From: JBEIVB01 sp040374085
GTDB taxonomy: Bacteria; Bacteroidota; Bacteroidia; UBA4408
Direction: 5' to 3'
Length of the DNA: 64,000 nt
NCBI GenBank assembly: GCA_040374085.1
Contig: JBEIVB010000002.1
Location: 19,515-83,514, forward strand
Program-made: the position numbers and the translations under genes
Notes under the pieces: model-generated
Databases searched by the model: none
Told to the model about the DNA's origin: nothing
The model's input: only the letters and a program-made list of their open reading frames with translations
Shown here: positions 8,147 to 16,919 of the stretch, one piece after another
Position numbering within the stretch: position 1 is the first letter of the stretch
Layout: every line of letters starts with the position of its first letter

Positions 8147-8922
8147 CAGTACGTATAATAACCAGATGCGTTGCGCGGATATAAGGGAAGCACATACCCC
8201 AACCGAATGCCAATCAAACCATCGTTGCGCAAACGCGTATCCGTTTGCCTTGTATCGTAGTTAAAGGAGCGCAAACTCCGCGTGTAACCTCTTTGGTATT
8301 CCAATAAAATGTACCCATTCAACACCCTGTTGTTGCCCATAAACCAGAAACCGAAGCACACGCCTGCATAGGGTCCGCCGCTCAATCGGTCGTATCCCTT
8401 TTTATAATCTCCGGCTAATTGCGGGCTGCGATTTCCAATGTCTTCGATGCGTATTTTGGTGTGCATCCAACCGCCTTGTAAACCAAACATCCAACCTGTG
8501 TTTGGATTGAAACGATGGGAAGGTAGCAGGTAGTTTGCTTGAAGTCCGAAAATCATGCCCCTTTCAAAAAACCGAATGCCGGCTTGTTCACCATTTTGAT
8601 CGATGATGAAACCATCGGACGTGCTGATTGGCTGAAGAATGGTGTTTTCTTTTACCGTATTTCCAAAAAGGTAGCTCCATTGCGCCTGCAGCATCCATCG
8701 GTTCTTGAACTTGTACCCTACGGAGGCCCCGGCTGTTCCGTTGTTGCCAAAGCGGTCGCGCAGATCGTTAAGGGGTACTTGAAACCCACCGTGCAGCGAT
8801 AAAAAGGTAACCCTAACCGCCGAATCGGCAGGAGAAACCGAACCCCCTCCAAGGCTCCTAACAGGCAGGGACAGCATCAGGAAGGCAAGTGTAAGCTCAA
8901 GAAGAAAAGGGCTGCGGACCAT
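8146..8922 (-). CDS. Predicted outer-membrane beta-barrel protein, function unknown
   Basis: The protein is 258 residues, with a hydrophobic N-terminal signal (LLELTLAFLMLSLPVRSLG). Alternating-pattern strands follow (SVGYKFKNRWMLQAQWSY, NGYILLEYQRGYTRSL), and a final strand GIRLGYVLPLY precedes a short tail. The pattern suggests an 8- to 10-stranded barrel like others of this phylum. It is coupled to waaA by a one-base overlap, so a link to LPS or the outer membrane is reasonable but unproven. Confidence 0.7.
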   Translation of the reverse strand: MVRSPFLLELTLAFLMLSLPVRSLGGGSVSPADSAVRVTFLSLHGGFQVPLNDLRDRFGNNGTAGASVGYKFKNRWMLQAQWSYLFGNTVKENTILQPISTSDGFIIDQNGEQAGIRFFERGMIFGLQANYLLPSHRFNPNTGWMFGLQGGWMHTKIRIEDIGNRSPQLAGDYKKGYDRLSGGPYAGVCFGFWFMGNNRVLNGYILLEYQRGYTRSLRSFNYDTRQTDTRLRNDGLIGIRLGYVLPLYPRNASGYYTY

Positions 8923-8932
8923 TGATTTTGCC

Positions 8933-8940
8933 TATATTCG
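8933..8940 (+). promoter_or_regulatory. Possible weak -7 promoter box of the sugar-aminotransferase gene
   Basis: TATATTCG differs from TAnnTTTG at one position and lies 17 nt before the ATG at 8958, in a 35-nt divergent gap. No -33 element is clear. Confidence 0.3.
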
Positions 8941-8957
8941 CAAATTTCACAAAAAAA

Positions 8958-10112
8958 ATGAACCCGTCTCTGAAACGCATACAAATGGTTGATCTGGGAG
9001 CCCAGTATCAACACATAAAATCAGAGGTCGACACGGCTGTTGCCGGGGTAATCGACTCCTGTGCATTTATTAATGGACCCGAGGTAAAAGCTTTTTCTCA
9101 GGAGCTGGCCGATTACCTTAAGGTTAAGCATGTAATTCCTTGTGCAAACGGAACAGATGCTCTTCAAATTGCCATGATGGCCCTCGACCTGAAGCCAGGC
9201 GACGAAGTTATCACAGCCAATTTTACCTACGTTGCCACGGCCGAGGTAATCAAACTGTTGGGCCTAACCGCTGTTTTGGTAGAGGTGAACCCCGATACCT
9301 TTACCATTGATCCTGAGGCGATTAAGAAAGCCATTACACCTAAAACCAAGGCTATTGTTCCGGTTCATTTGTATGGCCAGTGTGCAGACATGGAACCCAT
9401 TTTGGCTATTGCAGCTGAGCATGGTTTGTATGTGATTGAAGATACGGCTCAGGCAATTGGTTCAACCTACCGTTTTTCGGACGGAAGATCTGCAAAGGCG
9501 GGAACTTTAGGAACCGTTGGATGTACATCCTTTTTTCCCTCTAAAAATTTGGGTTGTTATGGAGACGGTGGTGCCATGTACACCAACAACGACCATCTCG
9601 CTCAGCGCCTTAAGATGATTGCCAACCATGGGCAACGCGTCCAATACATCCACGACGATATTGGCGTTAACTCCCGTTTAGACAGCATCCAGGCTGCCGT
9701 TCTGAGGATCAAACTTAGGCACTTAGATTCTTATGCGGCTTCCCGCAATAGGGCTGCTGACTATTACGACCGAGCATTTTCCGGAAACCCGGCATTAAAG
9801 GTGCCGGGGCGAGCTCCCTGGTCAGACCATGTGTTCCATCAGTACACCCTCACGCTTCAGGGCGACTTCCGGGATGCGTTTAGGGAGCAACTCCAAGAGA
9901 ATGGAATTCCTACCATGATTTATTACCCTCTTCCTCTGCACCACCAAAAAGCATACGAGGATGCTCGTTTTCGAGATGAGGATTTCTCTATTACATTATC
10001 ATTATGCAAAGGGGTTGTTTCTTTGCCCATGCATACTGAATTAGACGATGAAACACTCGCCTATATTTCTGATTTTGTCAACGCCATTTCCCGAAAACTT
10101 TTTGCATTATGA
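8958..10112 (+). CDS. DegT/DnrJ/EryC1-family sugar aminotransferase (WbpE-like)
   Basis: This 384-residue PLP-dependent nucleotide-sugar aminotransferase shows the IQMVDLGAQY start typical of WbpE/WlbC, an ANGTDALQIA cofactor loop, EDTAQAIGS, and the internal-aldimine region TSFFPSKNLGCYGDGGA, where the lysine of PSKNL binds PLP. With the WbpB-, WbpD- and UDP-HexNAc dehydrogenase-like genes nearby, the likely reaction is transamination of UDP-3-keto-GlcNAcA. The substrate is inferred from context. The ATG at 8958 (MNPSLKR) is preferred over a longer reading. The stop overlaps ugd as ATGA. Confidence 0.85.
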   Translation: MNPSLKRIQMVDLGAQYQHIKSEVDTAVAGVIDSCAFINGPEVKAFSQELADYLKVKHVIPCANGTDALQIAMMALDLKPGDEVITANFTYVATAEVIKLLGLTAVLVEVNPDTFTIDPEAIKKAITPKTKAIVPVHLYGQCADMEPILAIAAEHGLYVIEDTAQAIGSTYRFSDGRSAKAGTLGTVGCTSFFPSKNLGCYGDGGAMYTNNDHLAQRLKMIANHGQRVQYIHDDIGVNSRLDSIQAAVLRIKLRHLDSYAASRNRAADYYDRAFSGNPALKVPGRAPWSDHVFHQYTLTLQGDFRDAFREQLQENGIPTMIYYPLPLHHQKAYEDARFRDEDFSITLSLCKGVVSLPMHTELDDETLAYISDFVNAISRKLFAL

Positions 10113-11422
10113 AAATCGCTGTTGTTGGAACCGGTTATGTGGGGCTTGTTACCGGAACTTGTTTGGCTGAAACCGGAAATCATGTGGTTTGCGTTGACAT
10201 AAATCAGGAAAAAGTGGCTAAAATGCAGGCTGGCATTGTTCCCATTTATGAGCCTCACCTAGACACCCTGTTCCACCGCAACATAAAAGACGGGCGTTTG
10301 ACCTTTACCACTCATTTAGCCGATGCTATAAAAAGTGCAGCTATTATTTTTCTTGCATTGCCTACTCCACCCGGCGAAGATGGAAGTGCAGATTTGCGCT
10401 ACATTCTTGGTGTGGCTGCCGATTTGGGCCACTTGTTGGAGGATTACAAAGTAGTTGTAGACAAAAGCACCGTACCGGTGGGTACTGCGGAAAAGGTTAG
10501 ACAAGAGATTGCCAAGCATTACAAAGGAGAGTTCGACGTAGTTTCCAACCCTGAGTTTTTGCGCGAGGGTTTTGCTGTAGATGACTTTATGAAGCCCGAT
10601 CGAGTGGTGATTGGAACCAGCAGCCCCAGAGCCAGAAAGGCTATGGAGGAATTGTATAAGCCCTATGTGCGGCAGGGCAATCCAATTCTATTTATGGATG
10701 AGAAATCAGCCGAGCTGACGAAATATGCTGCCAATGCATTTTTAGCAACCAAGATTACCTTCATGAATGAGGTAGCCAATTTGTGCGAGTTGCTTGGAGC
10801 CGATGTAGATGCCGTTCGCATTGGAATCGGCAGCGACGATCGCATCGGAAAACGTTTTTTGTTTCCGGGAATAGGGTACGGTGGAAGTTGCTTTCCTAAG
10901 GATGTCCAGGCTTTGGCCAAATCATCAACAGAGGTAGGTTATCGTTTCAACTTGTTGGAGTCGGTCATGAATGTAAACGAGAAGCAGAAAACCATTCTGC
11001 TTCCGAAAATCAAATCTTACTTTGGCGGCGACCTCAAGAACCGCACTTTTGCTGTGTGGGGGCTTGCTTTCAAACCCGATACAGATGACATTCGAGAGGC
11101 TCCGGCTCTGTACATCATAGAAGCTCTTTTGAAGGAAGGAGCGAAGGTTGTAGCCTACGATCCAGAGGCAATGGCCAATGTGCAAAAGCAGTTGGGTAAT
11201 TCTATTTCTTTTGCCAAAGACCCATACCAAGCACTCGAGGGTGCAGATGCATTGATTATCGCAACCGAGTGGGGACAATTCCGGACACCCGATTTTGCCC
11301 TGATGAGCCAAAATCTGAAACAGAAGGTAGTGTTCGATGGTCGAAACCTTTTTGAAGTTGAGCAGATGCAGCTTATGGGTTACTATTATGCATCCATTGG
11401 CAGGAGTTTGGTGGGTTCTTAA
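10109..11422 (+). CDS. ugd: UDP-glucose 6-dehydrogenase
   Basis: This enzyme oxidises UDP-glucose to UDP-glucuronate with two NAD+. The 437-residue protein has the N-terminal Rossmann motif (VVGTGYVGLVTGTCLAE), the catalytic cysteine in GGSCFPKDV (C261), and the C-terminal UDP-binding domain (FDGRNLFE). Its product is the substrate of the UXS gene just downstream. It starts inside the aminotransferase stop codon (ATGA). Confidence 0.93.
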   Translation: MKIAVVGTGYVGLVTGTCLAETGNHVVCVDINQEKVAKMQAGIVPIYEPHLDTLFHRNIKDGRLTFTTHLADAIKSAAIIFLALPTPPGEDGSADLRYILGVAADLGHLLEDYKVVVDKSTVPVGTAEKVRQEIAKHYKGEFDVVSNPEFLREGFAVDDFMKPDRVVIGTSSPRARKAMEELYKPYVRQGNPILFMDEKSAELTKYAANAFLATKITFMNEVANLCELLGADVDAVRIGIGSDDRIGKRFLFPGIGYGGSCFPKDVQALAKSSTEVGYRFNLLESVMNVNEKQKTILLPKIKSYFGGDLKNRTFAVWGLAFKPDTDDIREAPALYIIEALLKEGAKVVAYDPEAMANVQKQLGNSISFAKDPYQALEGADALIIATEWGQFRTPDFALMSQNLKQKVVFDGRNLFEVEQMQLMGYYYASIGRSLVGS

Positions 11423-11507
11423 TGCATTGATAGACTGATTCTTACCCGCTGTAATTCGGCTTTTCTTTCGGCTCCCTGCCGTCTCCTCCAAGAGCAGCAT
11501 TAATTGC

Positions 11508-11515
11508 TATCTTTG
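11508..11515 (+). promoter_or_regulatory. Predicted -7 promoter box of the UXS gene
   Basis: TATCTTTG is an exact TAnnTTTG match, 18 nt before the ATG at 11534. It suggests a second transcription unit inside the sugar cluster. Confidence 0.5.
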
Positions 11516-11533
11516 CGCTTCCAGAAAAAAGCT

Positions 11534-12511
11534 ATGTCTCGTGATCGCGTGCTCATTACCGGTGCTGCCGGGTTTTTAGGTTCTCATCTTTGCGACCGTT
11601 TTATCCAAGAAGGGTATCACGTTATCGGTATGGATAATCTGATTACCGGCGATCTAAAAAACATTGAGCATTTGATGCGATTGGAACAGTTCGATTTTTA
11701 TCATCACGACGTTTCTAAGTTTGTTTTTGTTCCAGGCGATCTCAAGTACATTCTCCATTTTGCCTCTCCGGCCAGCCCAATTGATTATTTAAAAATCCCG
11801 ATTCAAACCCTCAAGGTTAGTTCTCTTGGAACCCACAATGTTCTTGGTTTGGCTCGGGTAAAAGGCGCGCGGGTTTTGGTTGCTTCCACCTCTGAGGTTT
11901 ATGGTGACCCAACGGTTCACCCTCAGCCAGAATCCTATTGGGGCAACGTTAATCCGGTTGGCCCCCGCGGTTGCTACGACGAAGCCAAACGATTTATGGA
12001 GGCGCTTACCATGGCTTATCATAATGCACACGGATTGGAAACCCGCATCGTACGCATTTTCAATACCTATGGTCCAAGAATGCGTTTGAATGATGGACGT
12101 GTGTTGCCCGCTTTCATTGGTCAAGCCTTGCGTGGTGAAGACCTCACCATGTTTGGCGATGGGTCGCAAACGAGGTCTTTCTGTTATGTTGATGATTTGG
12201 TTGAAGGCATTTATCGCCTTTTGTTGAGCGATTATGCATATCCGGTAAACATTGGGAATCCGGATGAAATCACCATCAAAGAGTTCGGTGAGGAAATCAT
12301 TCGTTTAACCGGTACAAGCCAGAAGCTGATTTCCAAGCCATTGCCCGTTGACGATCCAAAGCAGCGCCGCCCAGATATCACCACGGCAAAATCTCTCCTC
12401 GGTTGGGAACCCAAAGTTTCGAGAGCTGAGGGTTTGCGCATTACCTACGACTATTTCAGAGGGTTAAGTAAGGAAGAACTCTCCAAAACGGAGCATCGCC
12501 AATTCGCATAA
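11534..12511 (+). CDS. UDP-glucuronate decarboxylase (UDP-xylose synthase)
   Basis: This is an extended short-chain dehydrogenase of 325 residues. It has the Rossmann motif GAAGFLGSHLCDRF, STSEVYGDP, a YDEAKRFME catalytic Tyr/Lys pair, and RIFNTYGPRM, all typical of UXS. UXS converts UDP-glucuronate to UDP-xylose, matching the upstream ugd. The ATG at 11534 is chosen because it begins just before the Rossmann fold and lies downstream of the promoter box; a longer reading from 11504 would start upstream of the promoter. Confidence 0.9.
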   Translation: MSRDRVLITGAAGFLGSHLCDRFIQEGYHVIGMDNLITGDLKNIEHLMRLEQFDFYHHDVSKFVFVPGDLKYILHFASPASPIDYLKIPIQTLKVSSLGTHNVLGLARVKGARVLVASTSEVYGDPTVHPQPESYWGNVNPVGPRGCYDEAKRFMEALTMAYHNAHGLETRIVRIFNTYGPRMRLNDGRVLPAFIGQALRGEDLTMFGDGSQTRSFCYVDDLVEGIYRLLLSDYAYPVNIGNPDEITIKEFGEEIIRLTGTSQKLISKPLPVDDPKQRRPDITTAKSLLGWEPKVSRAEGLRITYDYFRGLSKEELSKTEHRQFA

Positions 12512-12527
12512 CCTTCGCACATCGTTC

Positions 12528-12797
12528 ATGATCAAGCATTTCAACATTACCGTTTCAGGAAAGGTTCAAGGGGTTCTGTTTCGCAAACATTGTCTGGAAA
12601 AGGCTGCGCAACTCCGTTTGACAGGATTTGTCCAAAATCTTCCCAACGGTTCCGTTTGGATTGAAGCAGAGGGCCCTGTTCAGGCATTAAATCAATTGGT
12701 TATCTGGTGTCAGGATGGCTCACCGCGTGCCGAAGTAATGTCGGTGAAGTATGCCATTGGTGAGATTCAGGGTTATACCGATTTTGAAGTAAAGTGA
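12528..12797 (+). CDS. acyP: Acylphosphatase
   Basis: The protein is 89 residues, the normal size for the family. It has the phosphate loop GKVQGVLFRK with catalytic R19, and GFVQNLPNGSV with catalytic N37. Acylphosphatases hydrolyse acyl phosphates such as acetyl phosphate or carbamoyl phosphate. It lies 16 nt after the UXS gene and 2 nt before an acetyltransferase gene, inside a nucleotide-sugar operon. No acyl phosphate is known in that pathway, so the placement may be incidental. Confidence 0.92.
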   Translation: MIKHFNITVSGKVQGVLFRKHCLEKAAQLRLTGFVQNLPNGSVWIEAEGPVQALNQLVIWCQDGSPRAEVMSVKYAIGEIQGYTDFEVK

Positions 12798-12799
12798 TT

Positions 12800-13378
12800 A
12801 TGGAAAAGGAATATTTTGCACATCCAACAGCGGTTATCGACGAGGGCTGTGTTATTGGTAAAGGAGCTAAAATATGGCATTTCAGCCACATAATGCCCGA
12901 TTGTACCATAGGCGAAAAATGCAACATAGGCCAAAATGTGGTGGTGTCACCCGGGGTAACCCTTGGGAAAAACGTTAAAGTACAGAACAACGTTTCCATT
13001 TACACAGGTGTGGTGTGCGAAGATGACGTTTTCTTGGGGCCCTCCATGGTATTTACCAATGTTATAAATCCCCGCAGTGCAGTGAATCGTAGAGAACAGT
13101 ATGCTCCAACCCGGGTTGGCCGAGGTGCAAGCATTGGTGCCAATGCAACCATTGTTTGTGGGCATGATATTGGCCCCTTCGCTTTTATTGGAGCGGGTTC
13201 TGTGGTTACCAAGCATGTGCCTGCCTACTCCCTTTGGGTAGGTAATCCGGCACGTCAAATGGGTTGGATGAGTGAATTTGGTCATCGTTTGCAATTCGAT
13301 GAGCACGGCAAAGCAGTGTGTCCGGAAAGCGGACAGGTCTATTCTTTGCGCGATGGCGTTGTTACACGTGTTTCTTGA
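12800..13378 (+). CDS. Left-handed beta-helix N-acetyltransferase (WbpD/WlbB-like)
   Basis: The 192-residue protein has hexapeptide repeats through much of its length (AVIDEGCVIGKGAKIWHFS, CNIGQNVVVSPGVTLGKNVKVQ, GRGASIGANATIVCG). The family uses acetyl-CoA to acetylate the 3-amino group of UDP-GlcNAc(3NH2)A. The extended loop VFTNVINPRSAVNRREQY and the sequence KIWHFSHI are typical of WbpD/WlbB. The ATG at 12800 is preferred; a GTG six bases upstream overlapping the acyP stop is possible. Confidence 0.87.
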   Translation: MEKEYFAHPTAVIDEGCVIGKGAKIWHFSHIMPDCTIGEKCNIGQNVVVSPGVTLGKNVKVQNNVSIYTGVVCEDDVFLGPSMVFTNVINPRSAVNRREQYAPTRVGRGASIGANATIVCGHDIGPFAFIGAGSVVTKHVPAYSLWVGNPARQMGWMSEFGHRLQFDEHGKAVCPESGQVYSLRDGVVTRVS

Positions 13379-13387
13379 TTTCGCTTT

Positions 13388-14398
13388 ATGAGGAAGATAA
13401 AATTCGCCGTAGTTGGTCAGGGGCATATTGGCCGTCGACATGCTGAAATGATCCGCCGCAGCGTGGCTTGTGAGCTGGTGGCAACGTGTGACGTGTTGCC
13501 TTCGAAAGACCTGGGTATAGAAGCACCCGAGGAGCCTTTCTTTCGTGATTTTTCCGACCTGCTTGCTCAGCATCCAGAGGTGGAGGTTGTGAACATTTGC
13601 ACGCCTAACGGACTTCATGCACAACACAGCTTGATGGCACTTGAGGCAGGGAAGCACATTGTGTGCGAAAAGCCTATGGCGCTGAGCAAAAAGGACTGTG
13701 AGTCGGTTATCTACAAGGCGCTACAGATGCACAAGCAGGTGTTTTGTGTGATGCAGAATCGCTACAGTCCACCCTCCATTTGGCTGAAGGAGTTGATTAC
13801 CAACCAAACCCTCGGTGAGGTGTTTATGGTACAACTAAATTGTTATTGGAATCGCGATGACCGTTACTACAAATCTGGAGGATGGAAAGGTACCAATGCA
13901 CTAGATGGCGGTACACTTTTTACACAGTTTTCTCATTTCATCGACATCATGTACTGGCTTTTTGGTGACATCACCGATATACAAGCCAAGTTCCGTGACT
14001 TTAATCACGCCCATTCTACAGAGTTTGAGGATAGTGGTTTTGTGAACTTCAACTTTGTAAACGGTGGTATGGGTTCTCTTAACTATTCTACCTCCGTTTG
14101 GGACAGCAACCTAGAGAGCAGTCTAACCATTGTGGGCAGCAAGGGAAGTGTTAAGGTAGGCGGTCAATACATGGACAAGGTGGAACATTGCCACATTAAA
14201 GATTATGTTCTTCCGGAGCTTGCTCCCACCAGCCCCGCCAACGATTACGGCCATTACAAAGGTTCGGCCAACAATCACCACTTTATCATTGAAAACGTTG
14301 TGAATACCCTGCAAGGCAAGACAACCATCACCACCAATGCCCTTGAAGGCTTAAAAGTGGTAGACATCATTGAGCGTATCTACGCACAGCGTTTTTAA
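13388..14398 (+). CDS. Gfo/Idh/MocA-family NAD-dependent oxidoreductase (WbpB/WlbA-like)
   Basis: The protein is 336 residues: an N-terminal Rossmann fold (VVGQGHIGRRHAEM), the CEKPMALS motif with the conserved lysine, and a C-terminal alpha/beta domain beginning around FMVQLNCYWNRDDRYY. WlbA and WbpB oxidise the 3-hydroxyl of UDP-GlcNAcA to give the keto substrate of the aminotransferase. The context (WbpD-, WbpE- and UDP-HexNAc dehydrogenase-like genes) supports this role. Confidence 0.87.
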   Translation: MRKIKFAVVGQGHIGRRHAEMIRRSVACELVATCDVLPSKDLGIEAPEEPFFRDFSDLLAQHPEVEVVNICTPNGLHAQHSLMALEAGKHIVCEKPMALSKKDCESVIYKALQMHKQVFCVMQNRYSPPSIWLKELITNQTLGEVFMVQLNCYWNRDDRYYKSGGWKGTNALDGGTLFTQFSHFIDIMYWLFGDITDIQAKFRDFNHAHSTEFEDSGFVNFNFVNGGMGSLNYSTSVWDSNLESSLTIVGSKGSVKVGGQYMDKVEHCHIKDYVLPELAPTSPANDYGHYKGSANNHHFIIENVVNTLQGKTTITTNALEGLKVVDIIERIYAQRF

Positions 14399-14419
14399 CT
14401 ACCATGTTGCCAATTCTTT

Positions 14420-14427
14420 TATTTTTG
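14420..14427 (+). promoter_or_regulatory. Predicted -7 promoter box upstream of the UDP-HexNAc dehydrogenase
   Basis: TATTTTTG is an exact TAnnTTTG match, 51 nt before the ATG at 14479. No clear -33 element. Confidence 0.4.
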
Positions 14428-14478
14428 CACCTACCCATCTCACACGGTGTTTAATCGACACTGATATTTGACGTTGCT

Positions 14479-15768
14479 ATGCACAAAGAACTCCTCAACA
14501 AAGAAGCCAAGCTTGCAGTTATTGGCCTAGGATATGTTGGATTGCCTATTGCACTTGCCTTTGCCCGCAAGATCTCGGTGATTGGCTTTGACATCAATCA
14601 ATCTAGGGTTGATATGATGCGCCAGCGCATCGACCCTTCCCAAGAACTTCCTTCCGAGGCTTTTGAAGGAGCAGAAATAACCTTCACGGCCGACCTGAAT
14701 GAACTTCGTGAAGCTCGCTTCTTCATTGTTGCAGTACCAACGCCAATTGATGAGCATAATCTCCCGGATTTAAAGCCCCTAATCAGTGCATCCAAAACCG
14801 TTGGTAAGGTTTTGAAGAAAGGCGATTATGTCGTGTTTGAATCTACGGTCTATCCGGGGTGTACAGAAGAAGATTGCATCCCCGTTCTGGAAGAAGTATC
14901 GGGGTTGAAATTCATCCAGGATTTTAAGGTCGGTTACTCACCTGAGCGCATAAACCCGGGTGATAAGGAGCACACCATTACCAAAATTCTAAAGGTGGTT
15001 TCGGGTTGCGATGCCGAGTCTTTGGAAGAAATCGCAAAGGCTTATGAAATCATTGTAGAACCGGGCGTGCACAAGGCTTCTTCCATAAAGGTGGCCGAGG
15101 CAGCAAAAATCATTGAGAACACCCAGCGCGATGTTAACATTGCTCTGATGAATGAGCTTTCCATCATTTTCAACAAGATGGGCATCAACACCTATGAGGT
15201 GCTTGAGGCTGCCGGAACAAAGTGGAATTTTTTGAAGTTTTTCCCCGGCTTGGTTGGTGGACATTGCATTGGAGTAGACCCATATTACCTTACGCACAAA
15301 GCTGAATCGGTTGGCTATCACGCAAAAATCATCAATTCAGGTCGCTATGTAAACGACTCTATGGGTTTTTACATATCCAAGCAAACCGTAAAGAAAATCA
15401 TAGCTGCTAAGAAAGATTTAAATAAGTCTACCGTTTTAATTATGGGAGCAACCTTTAAGGAGGATGTCAGCGACATTAGAAACTCCAAGGTTGCCGATGT
15501 GGTGAAAGAATTCAAATCCTATGGCGTAAATGTTGAGGTGGTTGATCCACATGCCGATTCTGAGGAGCTCATGCATGAATACGGATTTGGACTGGTTTCT
15601 GAGGCCGGTAAAGGATACGATGCTGTTGTAGTAGCAGTAAACCATGAAGCGTACAAAGGATTGGATGAATCCTATTTTTCATCCATTATGTCCAACGGTG
15701 CTATTTTGGTTGACATCAAAGGCTTATATAGAGGCAAGATTAAGAATCTTACCTATTGGAGCCTTTAA
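14479..15768 (+). CDS. UDP-N-acetylhexosamine 6-dehydrogenase (WbpA/WbpO/TviB type)
   Basis: This 429-residue nucleotide-sugar dehydrogenase has the Rossmann motif VIGLGYVGLPIALAF, the PTPIDEHNLPDL segment and the catalytic cysteine in GGHCIGVDPYYLTHKA (C263). GGHCIGVDPYYL is characteristic of UDP-GlcNAc and UDP-GalNAc dehydrogenases, as distinct from Ugd (GGSCFPKDV) earlier in the cluster. It would supply UDP-GlcNAcA to the WbpB/E/D-like enzymes. Exact substrate (GlcNAc or GalNAc) cannot be settled from sequence. Confidence 0.88.
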   Translation: MHKELLNKEAKLAVIGLGYVGLPIALAFARKISVIGFDINQSRVDMMRQRIDPSQELPSEAFEGAEITFTADLNELREARFFIVAVPTPIDEHNLPDLKPLISASKTVGKVLKKGDYVVFESTVYPGCTEEDCIPVLEEVSGLKFIQDFKVGYSPERINPGDKEHTITKILKVVSGCDAESLEEIAKAYEIIVEPGVHKASSIKVAEAAKIIENTQRDVNIALMNELSIIFNKMGINTYEVLEAAGTKWNFLKFFPGLVGGHCIGVDPYYLTHKAESVGYHAKIINSGRYVNDSMGFYISKQTVKKIIAAKKDLNKSTVLIMGATFKEDVSDIRNSKVADVVKEFKSYGVNVEVVDPHADSEELMHEYGFGLVSEAGKGYDAVVVAVNHEAYKGLDESYFSSIMSNGAILVDIKGLYRGKIKNLTYWSL

Positions 15769-15821
15769 ATATTCCGGTATTGTGCAATTTGTCAATTGTT
15801 TTTCTCTGGGTTTCCGGATAA

Positions 15822-15829
15822 TACATTTG
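15822..15829 (+). promoter_or_regulatory. Predicted -7 promoter box of galE
   Basis: TACATTTG is an exact TAnnTTTG match ending 5 nt before the ATG at 15835. This spacing predicts a leaderless mRNA. A TTG lies 23 nt upstream. Confidence 0.5.
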
Positions 15830-15834
15830 CAATT

Positions 15835-16851
15835 ATGATTCTGGTAACAGGCGGCACTGGCTACATTGGCTCTCATACAGCGGTGGAGTTATTGCACGCA
15901 GGTTACAACGTTGTTTTACTCGACAACCTAAGCAATTCTAATGCCGATGTTGCCGACCGGATCTCAACGATTACGGGCAAAAAGGCAACGCTCCATGTTG
16001 GAGATGTTAGTCTTCCCGAAACGTTTCAAGAGATTGAGCATCTCTACGGCATACCCGATGCGGTAATCCATTTTGCCGCATTTAAAGCGGTTGGAGAGTC
16101 TGTAGATCAACCGTTGCGGTATTTTCGAAACAACATTGATGGATTGATTACGCCCCTTGAGAAGATGCTTTCATGGCCTTCGTGTAAGGGAATTGTATTT
16201 TCTTCCTCTTGTACGGTTTATGGGTCGCCGGATCATTTACCTGTATCAGAGAACAGTCCCATCTTGCCTGCCGCATCACCTTATGGTTATACCAAACAGG
16301 TTTGCGAAGGAATGCTTCGTGCAGTTTGCGCAGCATCTTCCCTTCAGGCCATTGCCTTGCGCTATTTTAATCCCATAGGTGCGCATCCCTCAGCCCTAAT
16401 AGGGGAGTTGCCTCATGGGGTTCCCAGTAATCTCATGCCATTTGTTACTCAAAGTGCAATTGGCAAGCGGGGCCCCTTGCAGGTATTTGGCAACGACTAC
16501 GACACACCAGATGGTACCTGTATTCGTGACTTCATTCACGTGGTGGATCTTGCAAAAGCTCACGTGGCTGCTGTGAACCGTTTATTGGAGCGTAAGACGT
16601 CTTTGGGCTTTGAAGTGTTCAACGTTGGCACCGGAAAAGGATTCTCTGTGATGGAGGTCATACGCACGTTTGAGCGGGTGACCGGGGTTCAGGTTCCTTT
16701 CTTTGTTGGGCCGAGGCGACTGGGTGATGTTGGTCAGATATGGGCAAATTCCGCGCAAATAGAAAAGGAATTGGGATGGCGGGCATCCCATAACCTAGAA
16801 GAAATGGTTAGGTCTGCTTGGGAATGGGAACAATCGCTCCAAGCGATGTAG
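15835..16851 (+). CDS. galE: UDP-glucose 4-epimerase
   Basis: The 338-residue SDR enzyme interconverts UDP-glucose and UDP-galactose (some also act on the N-acetyl forms). It has GGTGYIGSHTAVELL at the very N-terminus, VVLLDNLSNS, SSSCTVYG, the catalytic YGYTK pair, and RYFNPIGAHPSALIGE. The start is placed at MILVTGG because it abuts the Rossmann motif and lies 5 nt after the promoter box. It completes the nucleotide-sugar cluster. Confidence 0.93.
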   Translation: MILVTGGTGYIGSHTAVELLHAGYNVVLLDNLSNSNADVADRISTITGKKATLHVGDVSLPETFQEIEHLYGIPDAVIHFAAFKAVGESVDQPLRYFRNNIDGLITPLEKMLSWPSCKGIVFSSSCTVYGSPDHLPVSENSPILPAASPYGYTKQVCEGMLRAVCAASSLQAIALRYFNPIGAHPSALIGELPHGVPSNLMPFVTQSAIGKRGPLQVFGNDYDTPDGTCIRDFIHVVDLAKAHVAAVNRLLERKTSLGFEVFNVGTGKGFSVMEVIRTFERVTGVQVPFFVGPRRLGDVGQIWANSAQIEKELGWRASHNLEEMVRSAWEWEQSLQAM

Positions 16852-16919
16852 TGGAAAAGCAGCCAACGTTTTACCGCCAAGCAATTAAGAAAACATGCCT
16901 GCCAAAGGTGGTAAGCCCA

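Noticed and set aside
12947..13657. Antisense open frame across the WbpD- and WbpB-like genes
   Set aside because: It spans two clear genes on the other strand and shows no domain.
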